The notes beneath the pieces were generated by a model. The model saw only the letters and a program-made list of their open reading frames with translations, searched no databases and had not been told where the DNA came from. From NCBI GenBank assembly GCA_902537055.1, contig CACAZW010000001.1, forward strand, positions 124,001 to 188,000: a stretch of DNA of 64,000 nt, written 5' to 3'. Positions 42,278-54,500 of the stretch are shown here, piece by piece. The translations under genes and the position numbers were made by a program. How positions within the stretch are numbered: position 1 is the first letter of the stretch; every line of letters starts with the position of its first letter. This DNA comes from an uncultured Pelagibacteraceae bacterium (GTDB lineage: Bacteria > Pseudomonadota > Alphaproteobacteria > Pelagibacterales > Pelagibacteraceae).

Positions 42278-43021
42278 TCAAGTTTTATTTTTGTAATGAT
42301 TTATATAATGAAAAGCTATCGCAGCGCTATTAGATATGTTCAAGCTTTCTATATTTTTATTTATATCTATTTTTACTGAAAAATCTGTGTATTTTTTTGT
42401 ATGTTCTCTCATACCGAAACCTTCTGATCCAAAAAGTAAAATATTATTTCCATCCCATTTGATATCATCAAATTTTTTATCACTTTTTGCATCAAATCCA
42501 TAAACCCAAAAATTCTTTTCTCTTAAAAACTTAAGAGTTGTATTTATATTTGATACTGCAAATATATTAATATGTTCCATACAGCCACTTGCAGACTTAT
42601 ACATAAGTTTACTTTCTGATGGAAAATGTCTTTCTTTGATAATTATCCCATCTATTTCAAACGATGCAGCACTTCTAATTAACGAACCTATATTCCTAGG
42701 ATCTGTAACCTCATCCAAGCACGCAATTGTTAAATTTTTTTTTGATTTAATAAATTCTTTTAAACTGTTTTTGTCAAAATGTTCAATTTCGGCTACATAA
42801 CCTTGATGTGTAATTCCATCTTTTGAACAGTACTTATCTAATTCTTTTCTTGTTTTGTAATAAATTTTCAAATCTTTGAGAAGATTTTTTTTTGAACTTA
42901 CCCTGTGTATATTTTTTTTACTTTCTTCAGTGAGAAAAATTTTTAAAACTTTTCTTTTTGGATTTTTTAAAGCTTCAATAACTGCATGTTTTCCAACTAT
43001 AAAAAAAGATGATTTATTCAT
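42278..43021 (-). CDS. rlmB: 23S rRNA (guanosine-2'-O)-methyltransferase RlmB-like (TrmH family)
   Basis: A 247-aa SPOUT methyltransferase. An N-terminal substrate-binding part (FIVGKHAVIEALKNP) is followed by the SpoU domain with LDEVTDPRNIGSLIRSAASFEIDG, LFGSEGFGM and SLNISNSAAIAFH. Start chosen at 43021 (MNKSSFFIVGKH). A longer frame reaching 43249 is an artefact because it reads antisense through tRNA-Tyr. TrmH-family members are similar, so another 2'-O-methyl target remains possible. Confidence 0.88.
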   Translation of the reverse strand: MNKSSFFIVGKHAVIEALKNPKRKVLKIFLTEESKKNIHRVSSKKNLLKDLKIYYKTRKELDKYCSKDGITHQGYVAEIEHFDKNSLKEFIKSKKNLTIACLDEVTDPRNIGSLIRSAASFEIDGIIIKERHFPSESKLMYKSASGCMEHINIFAVSNINTTLKFLREKNFWVYGFDAKSDKKFDDIKWDGNNILLFGSEGFGMREHTKKYTDFSVKIDINKNIESLNISNSAAIAFHYINHYKNKT

Positions 43022-43124
43022 GATAATTGTTGAATTTACACTATTTATTAAGCTATTTTCATATATTTCACGTATTGCATTTGTACAATAAAAATATATA
43101 AAACGCATGTTGTTTAAAGCTTTA

Positions 43125-43152
43125 TTGAACATGGGGTGCTTCCACCTAAAAT
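43125..43152 (+). promoter_or_regulatory. tRNA-Tyr/tuf operon promoter
   Basis: TTGAAC (43125-43130) and TAAAAT (43147-43152) with a 16-bp spacer. The predicted start falls at or next to the first base of tRNA-Tyr (43159). This promoter probably begins the large tRNA-tuf-secE-ribosomal transcript. Confidence 0.55.
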
Positions 43153-43158
43153 TATTAA

Positions 43159-43244
<86 letters not shown>

Positions 43245-43285
43245 TTCAATAATTTTTTTTATAACACGGAGTGTACTTGGGTGTT

Positions 43286-43359
43286 GCGGGTGTAGTTCAA
43301 TGGTAGAACGCTAGCCTTCCAAGCTGGATGTAAGGGTTCGATTCCCTTTACCCGCTCCA
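43286..43359 (+). tRNA. tRNA-Gly(TCC)
   Basis: 74 nt with encoded CCA. Acceptor GCGGGTG/ with 3' CCCGC, anticodon loop CTTCCAA between CTAGC and GCTGG (anticodon TCC), and T arm GGGTTCGATTCCC. It lies 41 nt after tRNA-Tyr and 43 nt before tuf. Confidence 0.95.
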
Positions 43360-43402
43360 AAAAAACTAAATTAAGGAAAAAAATAAAAGAGGTATACAAG
43401 TA

Positions 43403-44593
43403 ATGTCAAAAGAAAAGTTCGTAAGAAATAAACCGCACTGTAATATTGGAACTATTGGTCACGTTGATCATGGTAAAACAACATTAACTGCTGCGATTAC
43501 AAAAGTATTAGCAGAGTCTGGCGGGGCGCAATTTACTGCTTATGATCAAATTGATAAAGCTCCAGAAGAAAAAGAGAGAGGAATTACTATTTCAACTGCT
43601 CACGTAGAATATGAAACAGAGAAAAGACACTATGCACACGTTGATTGTCCTGGACATGCAGATTATGTAAAAAACATGATTACAGGTGCCGCACAAATGG
43701 ATGGTGCAATTTTAGTTGTAAATGCTGCAGACGGTCCAATGCCTCAAACTAGAGAACATATTCTTTTAGCAAGACAAGTTGGTGTTCCAGCCATAGTTGT
43801 TTATTTAAATAAAGTTGATCAAGTAGACGATAAAGAAATGATTGAGCTAGTTGAAGAAGAAATAAAAGATTTATTAACATCATATAAATTTCCAGGAGAT
43901 AAAACTCCAATTATTAAAGGTTCAGCATTAGCTGCTGTAGAAGGTAGAGATGATGAGATCGGAAAAAATTCTATAATGGAACTTATGAAATCTGTGGATG
44001 AATTTATTCCGCAACCAGACAGACCAAAAGATAAAGATTTCTTAATGCCAGTTGAAGATGTCTTTTCTATCTCAGGAAGAGGTACAGTTGTAACTGGAAG
44101 AGTAGAATCTGGAGTAATTAAAACTGGTGATGAAATAGAAATTGTTGGAATTAGAGAAACCAAAAAAACAGTTTGTACTGGAGTCGAAATGTTTAGAAAA
44201 CTTTTGGACTCAGGTGAGGCAGGAGATAACATCGGTGCTCTTTTGAGAGGAGTGGAAAGAACTGATGTTGAAAGAGGTCAGGTTTTATGTAAACCTGGAT
44301 CGATTACGCCGCATACTAAATTTGAGGCTCAAGCATACGTATTAAAAAAAGAAGAGGGTGGAAGACATACGCCATTCTTTACAAAATACAGACCTCAATT
44401 TTATTTTAGAACAACTGATGTTACAGGTGAAGTTGAATTACCTGCTGGCACTGAAATGGTTATGCCAGGTGATGATGCTAAATTTACAGTAAAATTAATT
44501 ACACCGATTGCGATGGCAGAGAAATTAAACTTTGCTATTAGAGAAGGTGGCAGAACAGTAGGAGCTGGAGTAGTAACTAAAATTATAGAGTAA
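43403..44593 (+). CDS. tuf: Elongation factor Tu
   Basis: A 396-aa GTPase delivering aminoacyl-tRNA. G1 is GHVDHGKTT near residue 19, the switch region has RGITI, G3 is DCPGHADY, and G4 is NKVDQ. Domains 2 and 3 follow with GRGTVVTGR and the C-terminal [10 protein letters not shown]. It sits in the tRNA-Tyr/tRNA-Gly/tuf/tRNA-Trp/secE arrangement. It is the only tuf in the window, because the str operon lacks its usual copy. Confidence 0.98.
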   Translation: MSKEKFVRNKPHCNIGTIGHVDHGKTTLTAAITKVLAESGGAQFTAYDQIDKAPEEKERGITISTAHVEYETEKRHYAHVDCPGHADYVKNMITGAAQMDGAILVVNAADGPMPQTREHILLARQVGVPAIVVYLNKVDQVDDKEMIELVEEEIKDLLTSYKFPGDKTPIIKGSALAAVEGRDDEIGKNSIMELMKSVDEFIPQPDRPKDKDFLMPVEDVFSISGRGTVVTGRVESGVIKTGDEIEIVGIRETKKTVCTGVEMFRKLLDSGEAGDNIGALLRGVERTDVERGQVLCKPGSITPHTKFEAQAYVLKKEEGGRHTPFFTKYRPQFYFRTTDVTGEVELPAGTEMVMPGDDAKFTVKLITPIAMAEKLNFAIREGGRTVGAGVVTKIIE

Positions 44594-44600
44594 ACTCCAT

Positions 44601-44676
44601 AGGAGTGTAGCTCAATTGGTAGAGCGCCGGTCTCCAAAACCGGAGGTTGGGGGTTCGATTCCCTCCGCTCCTGCCA
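44601..44676 (+). tRNA. tRNA-Trp(CCA)
   Basis: 76 nt with encoded 3' CCA. Acceptor AGGAGTG/ with CGCTCCT, D arm GCTCAATTGGTAGAGC, anticodon stem CCGGT/ACCGG around CTCCAAA (anticodon CCA), T arm GGGTTCGATTCCC. It lies 7 nt after tuf and 12 nt before secE, so RNA processing must cut the transcript here. Confidence 0.95.
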
Positions 44677-44688
44677 AAAACGTCAATT

Positions 44689-44880
44689 ATGAAAAACCCA
44701 CTTAAATTTATTCAGGATGTAAAGCAAGAGGCGTTCAAAGTTACTTGGCCAACCGGTAAAGAGGTTATTCAAGGGTCATTGATGGTAGTGGCGATGGCGA
44801 TCGTTGCAGCTTTATTTTTTTTATTATTAGACCAAGTTCTTCAATTTTTTTTAGAATTAGTTTTAAGGGTTAATCTATAA
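44689..44880 (+). CDS. secE: Preprotein translocase subunit SecE
   Basis: A 63-aa single-span SecE of the short type. It has FIQDVKQEAFKVTWPTGKEV, the amphipathic helix with the conserved WP motif, followed by one membrane span. The start at 44689 is chosen because an upstream in-frame start lies inside tRNA-Trp. The stop overlaps the nusG start by one base. Confidence 0.95.
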   Translation: MKNPLKFIQDVKQEAFKVTWPTGKEVIQGSLMVVAMAIVAALFFLLLDQVLQFFLELVLRVNL

Positions 44881-45410
44881 TGAAAAATTGGTATATCGTA
44901 CAATCTCATTCAAGTTTTGAAAATAAGGTAGCCCAAGAAATTAAAGAGGAAGCCACAAAAGCAAAACTAGCAGATAAAATTGAGGAAATTATTGTTCCAA
45001 CTCATGATATTACAGAGGTTAAAAGAGGAAAAAGAGTTCAAAGAAAGAAAAAATACTTTCCAGGATATGTTTTGTTGAAGAGTGAGATGGATAACACAAT
45101 TTATCACATGATTAAAAATTTAAAAAAAGTAAGTGGTTTTTTAGGAACAAAGGGTACACCAATACCTGTATCTGAAAAAGAAATTGAAAAAATACTTGGC
45201 CAAATTAAAGACGGTGTAGTACAACCAAAATCAGGAGTTGAATACAGCGTGGGTGAAAAAGTTCAAGTTATAGATGGACCTTTTGCATCATTCAGTGGTT
45301 TAGTAGAAGATATCGACGAAGAAAAATTAAGATTAAAAGTATCAGTATCAATATTTGGGAGACCAACACCTGTTGATTTAGAATATAGTCAAGTAGAGAA
45401 GGCAAGTTAA
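44880..45410 (+). CDS. nusG: Transcription termination/antitermination factor NusG
   Basis: A 176-aa elongation factor with an N-terminal NGN domain ([25 protein letters not shown]) and a C-terminal KOW domain ([23 protein letters not shown]). It links RNA polymerase with Rho or ribosomal protein S10. It overlaps secE and rplK by one base each. Confidence 0.97.
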   Translation: MKNWYIVQSHSSFENKVAQEIKEEATKAKLADKIEEIIVPTHDITEVKRGKRVQRKKKYFPGYVLLKSEMDNTIYHMIKNLKKVSGFLGTKGTPIPVSEKEIEKILGQIKDGVVQPKSGVEYSVGEKVQVIDGPFASFSGLVEDIDEEKLRLKVSVSIFGRPTPVDLEYSQVEKAS

Positions 45411-45838
45411 TGGCAAAAAAAGAAATAAGTGGATATATAAAATTACAAATTAACGGAGGTCAGGCGAACCCAGCACCACCTGTAGGACCAGCTTTAGGCC
45501 AAAGAGGGATAAACATTATGGACTTTTGTAAAGCTTTTAATGAGAAAACAAAATCTTTTGCAGGCAAACCTGTACCAGTTATTATCACAGTTTACAAAGA
45601 CAAAAAATTTGATTTTATAATTAAATCACCACCAGCATCTCATTTTATTAAAGAAGCAATAAAATTAAAAAGTGGTTCAAAAGAGCCTGGAAGGAATATA
45701 GTCGCAAAAATTTCAAAAAAACAATTAAAAGAAATAGCTGAAAAAAAAATGGCTGATTTAAATGCACATGATGTTGATGAAGCTATAAAAATTATTGCTG
45801 GATCTGCAAGATCTATGGGTATCGAGGTAGTAGAATAA
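45410..45838 (+). CDS. rplK: 50S ribosomal protein L11
   Basis: A 142-aa L11 of the GTPase-associated centre. The N-terminal [22 protein letters not shown] proline-rich segment is diagnostic, and the C-terminal RNA-binding part ends with [11 protein letters not shown]. It overlaps rplA by one base. Confidence 0.97.
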   Translation: MAKKEISGYIKLQINGGQANPAPPVGPALGQRGINIMDFCKAFNEKTKSFAGKPVPVIITVYKDKKFDFIIKSPPASHFIKEAIKLKSGSKEPGRNIVAKISKKQLKEIAEKKMADLNAHDVDEAIKIIAGSARSMGIEVVE

Positions 45839-46527
45839 TGTCATCTAAAAGATATAAAAAATTACCAGAAAAAACTAGAGATTTACAATCTGAGTCAGTT
45901 GAAAAATTAATTCCTATTTTAAAGCAAAATTGTACAACAAAATTTGATGAATCTTTAGACCTAAATTTACAGATTAATAACAAACAAAAGAAAAGTGAGA
46001 TCAATATTAGAACAGTAATTAATTTACCTGGCGGAAGTTCAAAAAAAGTAAAAATAGGAGTTGTTTGTGAAGATAATAAATCTCAAGAAGCAAAAGATGC
46101 AGGAGCAGAAGTTGTTGGTGGAGATGAGCTTATAGAAGAAATAAAAGCAGGAAATATAAACTTTGAAAAATTAATTTGTACTCCAGGAATGATGATTAAA
46201 CTTTCAAAGTTAGGAAAAGTTCTTGGACCAAAAGGATTAATGCCAAATCCAAAATTAGGATCAGTAACTAATGATGTAAAAAAAGCTATAAACGATGCTA
46301 AATCTGGACAAGTTGAAATAAGAAATGATAAAGATGGAAATATAGGCCTGAGTATAGGGAATAAATCTTTTTCGGATGATAAATTAATATTGAATTTTAA
46401 TGCAGTACTAGATGTATTAGAGAAGGAAAAATCAAATAATGCAATTAAAGGCGATTTAATTAAGCAAGCTTTTATAACTTCAACAATGGGCGTTTCATAC
46501 AAAATTAAATTAGGTAAGAGTATTTAG
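45838..46527 (+). CDS. rplA: 50S ribosomal protein L1
   Basis: A 229-aa L1-stalk protein. The C-terminal conserved region has LGPKGLMPNPKLGSV, the L1 signature, and STMGVSYKI near the end. L1 usually represses its own rplKA mRNA, but I did not find the binding hairpin. Confidence 0.96.
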   Translation: MSSKRYKKLPEKTRDLQSESVEKLIPILKQNCTTKFDESLDLNLQINNKQKKSEINIRTVINLPGGSSKKVKIGVVCEDNKSQEAKDAGAEVVGGDELIEEIKAGNINFEKLICTPGMMIKLSKLGKVLGPKGLMPNPKLGSVTNDVKKAINDAKSGQVEIRNDKDGNIGLSIGNKSFSDDKLILNFNAVLDVLEKEKSNNAIKGDLIKQAFITSTMGVSYKIKLGKSI

Positions 46528-46529
46528 TT

Positions 46530-47039
46530 ATGATGAATAAAGAACAAAAGAAACAGTATATATCTGATATGACAAATCAGTTCGAAAAATCTGAAGCTGT
46601 AATAGTTACTCATTATCAAGGTTTAACGATGAGTCAACTTGATGACTTAAGAGCTAAAATGAGAGAACATGGTATAAAATTTAAAATTACAAACAATAGA
46701 ATAACAAAATTAGCCTTACAAAAAACAAGATGCAAAGAACTTTCAGACTTGTTTTCAGGACCTACTGCTGTTGCATTATCGGAAGATGCAATTACATCTG
46801 CAAAAATTTTAACAAATTTCTCAAAAGAAAATGAAAATTTAAAGATTCTAGGTGGAATCATGGGTTCAGACATTTTAGACGTGGCTGGCGTCAAAAATGT
46901 AGCTACCTTACCTTCATTGGATGAGGCTAGGGCTAAAATAGTAGGAATATTAAGGTCTCCAGCACAAAAAATAGCAAGTATTTTACTTGCGCCGGCGTCA
47001 AAAATCGCTATTTTAGCGCTCGAAAAATCAAAAAAATAA
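46530..47039 (+). CDS. rplJ: 50S ribosomal protein L10
   Basis: A 169-aa stalk-base protein that holds L7/L12 dimers. The N-terminal VIVTHYQGLTMSQLDDLRAKMR and KITNNRITKLAL match the family, and the C-terminal helix binds L12. Two adjacent ATG codons make the first or second Met equally possible. Confidence 0.95.
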   Translation: MMNKEQKKQYISDMTNQFEKSEAVIVTHYQGLTMSQLDDLRAKMREHGIKFKITNNRITKLALQKTRCKELSDLFSGPTAVALSEDAITSAKILTNFSKENENLKILGGIMGSDILDVAGVKNVATLPSLDEARAKIVGILRSPAQKIASILLAPASKIAILALEKSKK

Positions 47040-47057
47040 CCAGGGATAAGATTTACT

Positions 47058-47429
47058 ATGGCTGACTTAAATAAAATTATAGATGAATTATCAAGTTTAA
47101 CTGTTGTAGAAGCAGCTGAACTTTCAAAACAACTTGAGGAAAAATGGGGAGTAACTGCAGCAGCAGCTGTAGCAGCAGCACCAGCAGCAGCAGGTGGAGC
47201 AGCACCAGCGGAAGAAAAAGATGAATTTACAATTATGCTTACTGCAGCTGGAGACAAAAAAATTAACGTAATAAAAGAAGTTAGAGCTATAACTGCTTTA
47301 GGACTTAAAGAAGCAAAAGATTTAGTTGAAGGCGCACCAAAAGAAGTCAAAACAGGTGTTAATAAAAAAGAAGCAGAAGAGATTAAGCAAAAACTCGAAG
47401 CAGCTGGCGCAAAAGTAGAACTAAAATAA
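47058..47429 (+). CDS. rplL: 50S ribosomal protein L7/L12
   Basis: A 123-aa stalk protein. The N-terminal dimerization part is followed by an Ala-rich hinge near residues 34-55, then the C-terminal factor-binding domain with [20 protein letters not shown]. It ends 46 nt before rpoB; no clear terminator lies between. Confidence 0.97.
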   Translation: MADLNKIIDELSSLTVVEAAELSKQLEEKWGVTAAAAVAAAPAAAGGAAPAEEKDEFTIMLTAAGDKKINVIKEVRAITALGLKEAKDLVEGAPKEVKTGVNKKEAEEIKQKLEAAGAKVELK

Positions 47430-47475
47430 ATTAGATAGGATTATTTACTGGTTATAATTTTAATCAGTAGTTGAA

Positions 47476-50400
47476 ATGCAATTATCTTTTACAGAAAAGA
47501 AGAATATAAGAAAAAGCTTTGGAAAACTAAAGGAAAGTTTATCTATCCCAAATCTTATAGAGGTACAAAAAAATTCTTATAAAGAACTCACAGAATTTAA
47601 ACACGATGTTGAACAACACCTTGTTAAAGGTTTCGATAGAGTTTTTAAAAGCATTTTTCCAATTGAAGACTTAAATGACAAAGCAACATTAGAATATGTT
47701 TCATATAAATTAGAAAAACCTAAATTTGATGTAGAAGAATGTATAGCTAGGGGTCTGACTTACTCAGCAGCTCTCAAATGTACACTTAGACTCGTTGTCT
47801 ATGAGATAGATCAAGAAAATAACACAAAAGATATTTTATCTGCAAAAGAACAAGAAGTTTATATGGGAGAGGTCCCAATGATGACAAACAGCGGAACTTT
47901 TATAACTAATGGAGTTCAAAGAGTTGTTGTAAATCAAATGCACAGAAGTCCAGGTGTATTCTTTGATCATGATAAAGGCAAATCACATGCGAGTGGTAAA
48001 CTATTATTTAATTGTCGTGTAATTCCTAATCGTGGATCTTGGCTTGACTTTGAATTTGACGTTAAAGATTTGTTATATTTTAGAATTGATAGAAAAAAGA
48101 AAATATTAGTTTCTACTTTATTGCAAGCTTTAGGATTTTCGAAAAATGATATTGTTGATGAATTTTATCAAAAAGAAACATTAAATTATGATAAAAATTT
48201 AAAAAAATGGAAAACAAAATTTGATCCAGAAAATTACAAAGCTAAAAATTTTTCAGAAGAAGTAATTGATGCAAAAAATAATAAAGTAGTTGTAAAATTA
48301 GGAGAAAAAATAAATTTTTTAACAGCAAAAAAACTCTCCAATGATGGTTTGAAAGAAATTTTTGTTTCTAACGAGTCTTTATATGGAAAATTTTTACATA
48401 GAGATATTACAGCTGGTGATGATGTATTTAAAATTGGAACAGAAATAAATGAGACTATAATTAATAAAATTATTGAAACAAATATTAAATCTTTAGATAT
48501 TTCTAGAACTAATTCAATAAATAAAGGTCCATATTTATTATTAAGTATTTTCAATGATAAAAATGAAAATAAAAATGATGCAATTACAGAAATATATAAG
48601 GTTTTACGACCTGGAGAACCTCCAACAATTGAGATAGCTACTCAGATATTTAACAACTTATTTTTTAGTTCAGACAGATACGATTTATCAGATGTCGGAC
48701 GGGTAAAAATGAATTCAAGATTAGAACTAACTTGTTCTGATAAAATTACAATTTTAAGAAATGATGACATTCTAGCAATAATAAAGAAAATGCTAGACTT
48801 GAGAGATGGTAAAGATGAAGTTGATGATATAGATCATTTAGGAAATAGACGAGTTAGGTCAGTTGGCGAACTTGTGGAAAATCAGGCAAGAATAGGTGTT
48901 TACAGAATGGAGAGAGCTATAAAAGAGAAAATGACTACCTTAGATGTTGAGTCAGCAATGCCTCAAGATTTAATTAATGCAAAACCTCTGACTATTTCTC
49001 TTAAGGATTTTTTTGCTACCTCGCAACTATCACAGTTTATGGATCAAACTAATCCACTTTCTGAAATCACTCATAAAAGAAGAGTATCAGCTTTAGGACC
49101 AGGCGGTTTAACAAGAGAAAGGGCTGGATTTGAAGTACGAGACGTACACCCAACTCATTATGGAAGAATCTGTCCAATTGAAACCCCAGAGGGACCGAAC
49201 ATTGGTTTAATTAATAGTTTATCTACATATTCAAAAATAAATAAATATGGTTTCATTGAAAGCCCATATAAAAAGGTAAAAGATGGTATCGTACAAAACA
49301 ATATTGAATATTTATCGGCCATGGAGGAGACCAAATTTACCATTGCTCAAGCTAATTCTCAAATTGACAAAGATGGAAAATTTACAGAGGAATTAGTTTC
49401 TTGCAGACAGAATTTAAATTTTATTTTAGCGAAACCAGAAAACATAGATTATATTGATGTTTCTCCAAAACAACTTGTATCAGTAGCTGCTTCTTTAATA
49501 CCTTTTTTAGAAAACGATGATGCTAATAGAGCATTAATGGGTTCTAATATGATGAGACAAGCAGTTCCGTTATTAAAACCAGAGGCCCCACTTGTAGGAA
49601 CAGGCATAGAGAGTGATGTTGCGTTAGATTCAGGAGTAACAATTGTTGCGAGAAGAGATGGAGTTGTAGATAAAATTGATGGTAAAAGAATTGTTATTAA
49701 GGCCTCAAGTGAAAAAGATTATTCTAAATCAGGTGTAGATATTTATAATTTACAGAAATTTAAAAGATCAAATCAAAACACCTGTATAAATCAAAAACCT
49801 TTAGTTAGAGTTGGAGATAAGGTTAAATCTGGAGATATAATTGCTGACGGTCCTTCTACTAAAGTTGGTGAATTAGCTCTAGGCAAAAATGTAACTGTAG
49901 CCTTCATGCCTTGGCAAGGATATAATTTTGAAGACTCAATATTAATTTCAGAAAGATGTGTAACAGATGACGTTTTTACTTCTATCCACATTGAGGAATA
50001 CGAAGTTATGGCTAGAGATACAAAATTAGGAGAAGAGGATATAACTAGAGACATACCTAATGTTAATGAAGAGTCATTAAAAAATTTAGATGAGTCGGGA
50101 ATAGTTTACATAGGAGCAGAAGTAAAACCAGGAGATATTTTGGTAGGTAAAGTTACTCCTAAAGGGGATACTGCATCAGGCCCTGAAGAAAAATTACTCA
50201 GATCAATTTTTGGTGAAAAAGCAATTGATGTTACTGATACATCATTAAAAATGCCGAGTGGTAGTGGTGGAATAGTAGTTGATGTTAGAGTATTTAATAG
50301 ACATGGTATTGATAAAGATGAAAGATCAATAACCATTGAGCGAGCAGAAATCGAGAGTGTTCAAGAAGATAAAAAGGTTGAGGAAGAAATTTTAGAAAGA

Positions 50401-51558
50401 AGTATAAAACAGAGATTGTCATCAATATTAAATTCAACAAAAATCAACAAAAAAATTAAAGATGTTGAGGCAAATACAATTATATCTGACGAGATAATCA
50501 ATAATTTACCTGTTTCTGATTTATTTAAAATATCAGTCGATGATCAAGATAAACTATCTTCTTTGTCTCAAATTAAAGATCAATACAATAGTGCTAAACA
50601 GGATATTCAAGAAAGATTTGAAGACAAAGTTTTAAAAATTAGACAAGGTGATGATTTATTACCTAGTGTTATGAAAATGGTTAAAGTTTTTGTTGCTATA
50701 AAAAGAAGGCTAAGACCAGGAGATAAAATGTCAGGAAGACATGGAAATAAAGGTGTTGTAAGTAAAATAGTTCCAGTCGAAGATATGCCCTATAGAGAAA
50801 ATGGTAAACCAGTTGATATTGTTCTTAATCCATTAGGGGTTCCGAGTAGGATGAATGTTGGTCAAATATTAGAGACACACTTAGGGTGGTCATGCACAGA
50901 GCTAGGTGAGAAGTTAAATCAGTTAGTAAATGAAAATCAAAAGAAGATTGAAAAGACAGAGAAGATTAAATCATTTTTAAAAAATGTGTATGGTAAAGAA
51001 ATATACAATGAAGATATTGAAAAGCTAAATCAATCTGAATTTGAGGATTTATGTTCAAACATAAGACATGGTGTTCCGATAGCTACTCCAGTTTTTGATG
51101 GCGCTAAAGAAAACGATGTTACCAAGATGTTAGAATTAGCTGAATTACCAAACTCAGGTCAAACTACACTTTGGGATGGAAGAACTGGAGAGAAATTTGA
51201 CAGACCTGTTACAGTCGGAACAATTTATATGTTAAAACTTCATCATTTAGTTGAAGATAAAATTCATGCAAGATCTACTGGACCTTATAGTTTAGTGACA
51301 CAACAACCTCTCGGGGGTAAAGCACAATTAGGAGGTCAGAGATTTGGTGAAATGGAAGTTTGGGCATTAGAGGCTTATGGGGCGTCATACACGTTACAAG
51401 AAATTCTTACCGTTAAGTCAGACGATGTAGCTGGAAGAGTTAAAGTTTATGAAACTATAGTTAAAGGTGAAGAAAATTTTGAATCAGGTATACCCGAGTC
51501 GTTTAATGTTTTAGTTAAAGAAATTAAATCTCTAGCGTTAAATGTGGAGCTAAATTAA
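47476..51558 (+). CDS. rpoB: RNA polymerase beta subunit
   Basis: A 1360-aa subunit. Diagnostic pieces include [16 protein letters not shown], the rifampicin-region [21 protein letters not shown] and [43 protein letters not shown], and the C-terminal [18 protein letters not shown]. In the rifampicin region the usual D-H-K-R-R pattern reads T-H-K-R-R, with Thr in place of the last Asp-equivalent position upstream of His. It is followed by rpoC after one base. Confidence 0.98.
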   Translation: MQLSFTEKKNIRKSFGKLKESLSIPNLIEVQKNSYKELTEFKHDVEQHLVKGFDRVFKSIFPIEDLNDKATLEYVSYKLEKPKFDVEECIARGLTYSAALKCTLRLVVYEIDQENNTKDILSAKEQEVYMGEVPMMTNSGTFITNGVQRVVVNQMHRSPGVFFDHDKGKSHASGKLLFNCRVIPNRGSWLDFEFDVKDLLYFRIDRKKKILVSTLLQALGFSKNDIVDEFYQKETLNYDKNLKKWKTKFDPENYKAKNFSEEVIDAKNNKVVVKLGEKINFLTAKKLSNDGLKEIFVSNESLYGKFLHRDITAGDDVFKIGTEINETIINKIIETNIKSLDISRTNSINKGPYLLLSIFNDKNENKNDAITEIYKVLRPGEPPTIEIATQIFNNLFFSSDRYDLSDVGRVKMNSRLELTCSDKITILRNDDILAIIKKMLDLRDGKDEVDDIDHLGNRRVRSVGELVENQARIGVYRMERAIKEKMTTLDVESAMPQDLINAKPLTISLKDFFATSQLSQFMDQTNPLSEITHKRRVSALGPGGLTRERAGFEVRDVHPTHYGRICPIETPEGPNIGLINSLSTYSKINKYGFIESPYKKVKDGIVQNNIEYLSAMEETKFTIAQANSQIDKDGKFTEELVSCRQNLNFILAKPENIDYIDVSPKQLVSVAASLIPFLENDDANRALMGSNMMRQAVPLLKPEAPLVGTGIESDVALDSGVTIVARRDGVVDKIDGKRIVIKASSEKDYSKSGVDIYNLQKFKRSNQNTCINQKPLVRVGDKVKSGDIIADGPSTKVGELALGKNVTVAFMPWQGYNFEDSILISERCVTDDVFTSIHIEEYEVMARDTKLGEEDITRDIPNVNEESLKNLDESGIVYIGAEVKPGDILVGKVTPKGDTASGPEEKLLRSIFGEKAIDVTDTSLKMPSGSGGIVVDVRVFNRHGIDKDERSITIERAEIESVQEDKKVEEEILERSIKQRLSSILNSTKINKKIKDVEANTIISDEIINNLPVSDLFKISVDDQDKLSSLSQIKDQYNSAKQDIQERFEDKVLKIRQGDDLLPSVMKMVKVFVAIKRRLRPGDKMSGRHGNKGVVSKIVPVEDMPYRENGKPVDIVLNPLGVPSRMNVGQILETHLGWSCTELGEKLNQLVNENQKKIEKTEKIKSFLKNVYGKEIYNEDIEKLNQSEFEDLCSNIRHGVPIATPVFDGAKENDVTKMLELAELPNSGQTTLWDGRTGEKFDRPVTVGTIYMLKLHHLVEDKIHARSTGPYSLVTQQPLGGKAQLGGQRFGEMEVWALEAYGASYTLQEILTVKSDDVAGRVKVYETIVKGEENFESGIPESFNVLVKEIKSLALNVELN

Positions 51559-51559
51559 T

Positions 51560-54500
51560 ATGAGTAAAGAATTAACAGATCTATTTAAATCTTCAGAAAT
51601 TTCAGAAGCCCAAAATTTTAATAGCATAAAAATAACTCTTGCCAGTCCAGAGAAAATCAAATCTTGGACTTATGGAGAAATCAAAAAGCCTGAAACAATA
51701 AATTATAGAACTTTTAGACCTGAAAAAGATGGGCTATTTTGCGCAAGAATATTTGGACCTATAAAAGATTATGAATGTCTTTGTGGTAAATACAAAAGAA
51801 TGAAATTCAGAGGAATTATATGTGAAAAATGTGGAGTTGAGGTAACTAAATCAAATGTAAGACGTGAAAGAATGGGTCATATCAACTTAGCGACTCCTGT
51901 AGCCCATATATGGTTCCTGAAATCTTTACCAAGTAGAATTTCTCTTGCAATAGACATGAAATTAAAGGAAGTAGAAAGAGTTCTTTATTTTGAAAATTTT
52001 ATAGTAATTGAGCCAGGTTTAACAGGACTTAAGAAGAACCAGCTTTTGGGTGAAGAAGAACTTATAAAGTATCAAGATGAGTATGGTGAAGAATCATTTA
52101 CTGCAGGAATTGGAGCTGAAGCAATTTTAGAAATATTAAAGTCGATAGATTTAGAACAAGAAAAAGAATTACTGATTAAGTCAATTAAGGAAACTAAATC
52201 AAAAGTTTCAGAAGAAAGATCTATTAAAAGATTAAAATTAATTGAGTCATTTATTGAGACTGGAAATAAACCTGAATGGATGATTTTAACAACAATTCCG
52301 GTTATTCCACCTGAGTTAAGACCATTAGTTCCTTTAGATGGAGGAAGATTTGCTACATCTGATTTAAATGACCTATATAGAAGAGTTATAAATAGAAACA
52401 ATCGTTTAAAAAGATTAATGGATTTAAAAGCTCCAGATATAATTGTAAGAAATGAAAAACGAATGCTTCAAGAGTCAGTTGATGCATTGTTTGACAATGG
52501 TAGAAGAGGAAGAGTAATTACAGGTACAGGTAAAAGACCACTAAAATCTTTAGCAGAGATGTTAAAAGGTAAACAAGGAAGATTTAGACAAAATTTATTG
52601 GGTAAAAGAGTTGATTATTCAGGAAGATCAGTGATTGTAGTTGGACCTGACTTAAAATTACATGAATGTGGTCTGCCAAAGAAAATGGCTTTAGAATTAT
52701 TCAAACCCTTTTTATACGCTAGATTAAATAAACTTGGATTAGCCTCTACAATAAAACAAGCAAAAAAACTTGTTGAAAGAGAAAGAAATGAAGTCTGGGA
52801 TGCTTTAGAATTAATTGTTAGAGAGCATCCAGTAATATTAAATAGAGCTCCAACTCTCCACAGATTAGGTGTTCAAGCTTTTGAACCAAAATTAATTGAG
52901 GGAAATGCAATTGAGTTGCATCCATTAACATGTGCAGCATTTAACGCAGATTTTGACGGTGATCAAATGGCAGTTCACGTGCCATTAAGTTTAGAAGCTC
53001 AATTAGAAGCAAGAGTTTTGATGATGTCTACAAACAATATTTTAAGCCCATCAAATGGAAAACCTATAATTGTTCCAAGTCAGGATATGATTTTAGGAAT
53101 TTATTATCTATCTCAACCACCATATCAAACTGACAGAGTTGAGGGATATTTTGTAAATACTTCAGAGATTGAGCATGCTCTAGAAATTGGTCAAATCAAA
53201 GTTCATTCAAGAATTGTTTCAAGATTTGCAACAGTTGATGAAAAAGGTAATACTAAATATGAAAAACATATTAGTACAGCTGGAAGATTTTTATTAGCAA
53301 ACTTAATTCCAAAAAATATAAATAATAAATTTGCTTTAGTTGACAGATTGTTGCCTAAGAAAATAGTTTCTGAGGTTATTGATCATGTTTTCCGATTTTC
53401 TGGACAGAAAAGCACAGTAATATTTTGTGACAAATTAAAGGATCTGGGATTTAAACATGCATTTAAAGCTGGAATATCATTTGGTAAAGACGATCTAGTA
53501 ATTCCAGATAATAAACAGCAATTAATTGATGAGACAAAAAAATTAATATCGGATTATGAAAACCAATACGCAGAAGGATTAATAACTAGAGGTGAAAAAT
53601 ATAATAAAGTTATTGATGCTTGGTCAAAATGTACGGATAAAGTTGCATCTGAAATGATGAAAAGAATTTCTGCTACAGAGATGACAGAAGATGGTCTAAA
53701 AATTAATTCAGTATTTATGATGGCAGATAGTGGCGCAAGAGGTTCTGCGGCTCAAATGAAGCAATTAGCTGGTATGAGAGGTTTAATTGCAAAACCATCT
53801 GGAGAAATCATTGAGTCTCCAATTACATCAAACTTTAAAGAGGGATTAACAGCTTTAGAGTATTTTAATTCAACACACGGTGCTAGAAAAGGATTAGCAG
53901 ATACAGCATTAAAGACAGCAAGCTCAGGATACTTAACTAGAAGACTTTGCGATGTTGCTCAAGATTTAACAATAACTGCACCTAAATGCACAAAAAAATG
54001 TGGTTCCATAAAACTTACGGAAGTTTTAGAAGGTGGTAACATAATGGTTAGTTTGTCAGAAAGAGCTCTCGGAAGAGTTGTTGCAAAAGATGTAAAAAAT
54101 CCATTAACTGGGGAAGTATTAATCAAAAAAGATCAAATGATCGACGAAGCAGGATGTGAAAAAATAGATTCTGCAGGTGTAAAGAGCTTAAATGTCTATT
54201 CAGTAATGACATGTGGAATGAAAGAAGGTGTTTGCGCCACATCATACGGAAGAGATCTTTCAAGAGGAAAAATGGTTCATGTTGGAGAGGCAATTGGAAT
54301 GATCTCAGCACAATCAATTGGTGAACCAGGTACTCAACTTACAATGAGAACTTTCCACGTTGGAGGAACAGCTTCTGTAAAACAAGACTCTCAAATAGTA
54401 TCAAACAACGATGGTACACTTAAGATTGTTAATACAAATTTATTAATTGATTCAAAAAAGAATTTAATTGTAATGGGAAGAAATACAGAGCTTTCTATCG

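Noticed and set aside
44647-44688. Upstream start of secE inside tRNA-Trp
   Set aside because: It is coded by the tRNA-Trp 3' half; SecE begins normally at 44689.
47158-47212. Alanine-codon repeat (GCA-rich) as a DNA repeat element
   Set aside because: It encodes the normal Ala-rich hinge of L7/L12.
46634-47350. Long minus-strand frame opposite rplJ-rplL
   Set aside because: It is antisense to two certain ribosomal protein genes, with Ala/Ser-rich low-complexity translation; a shadow.
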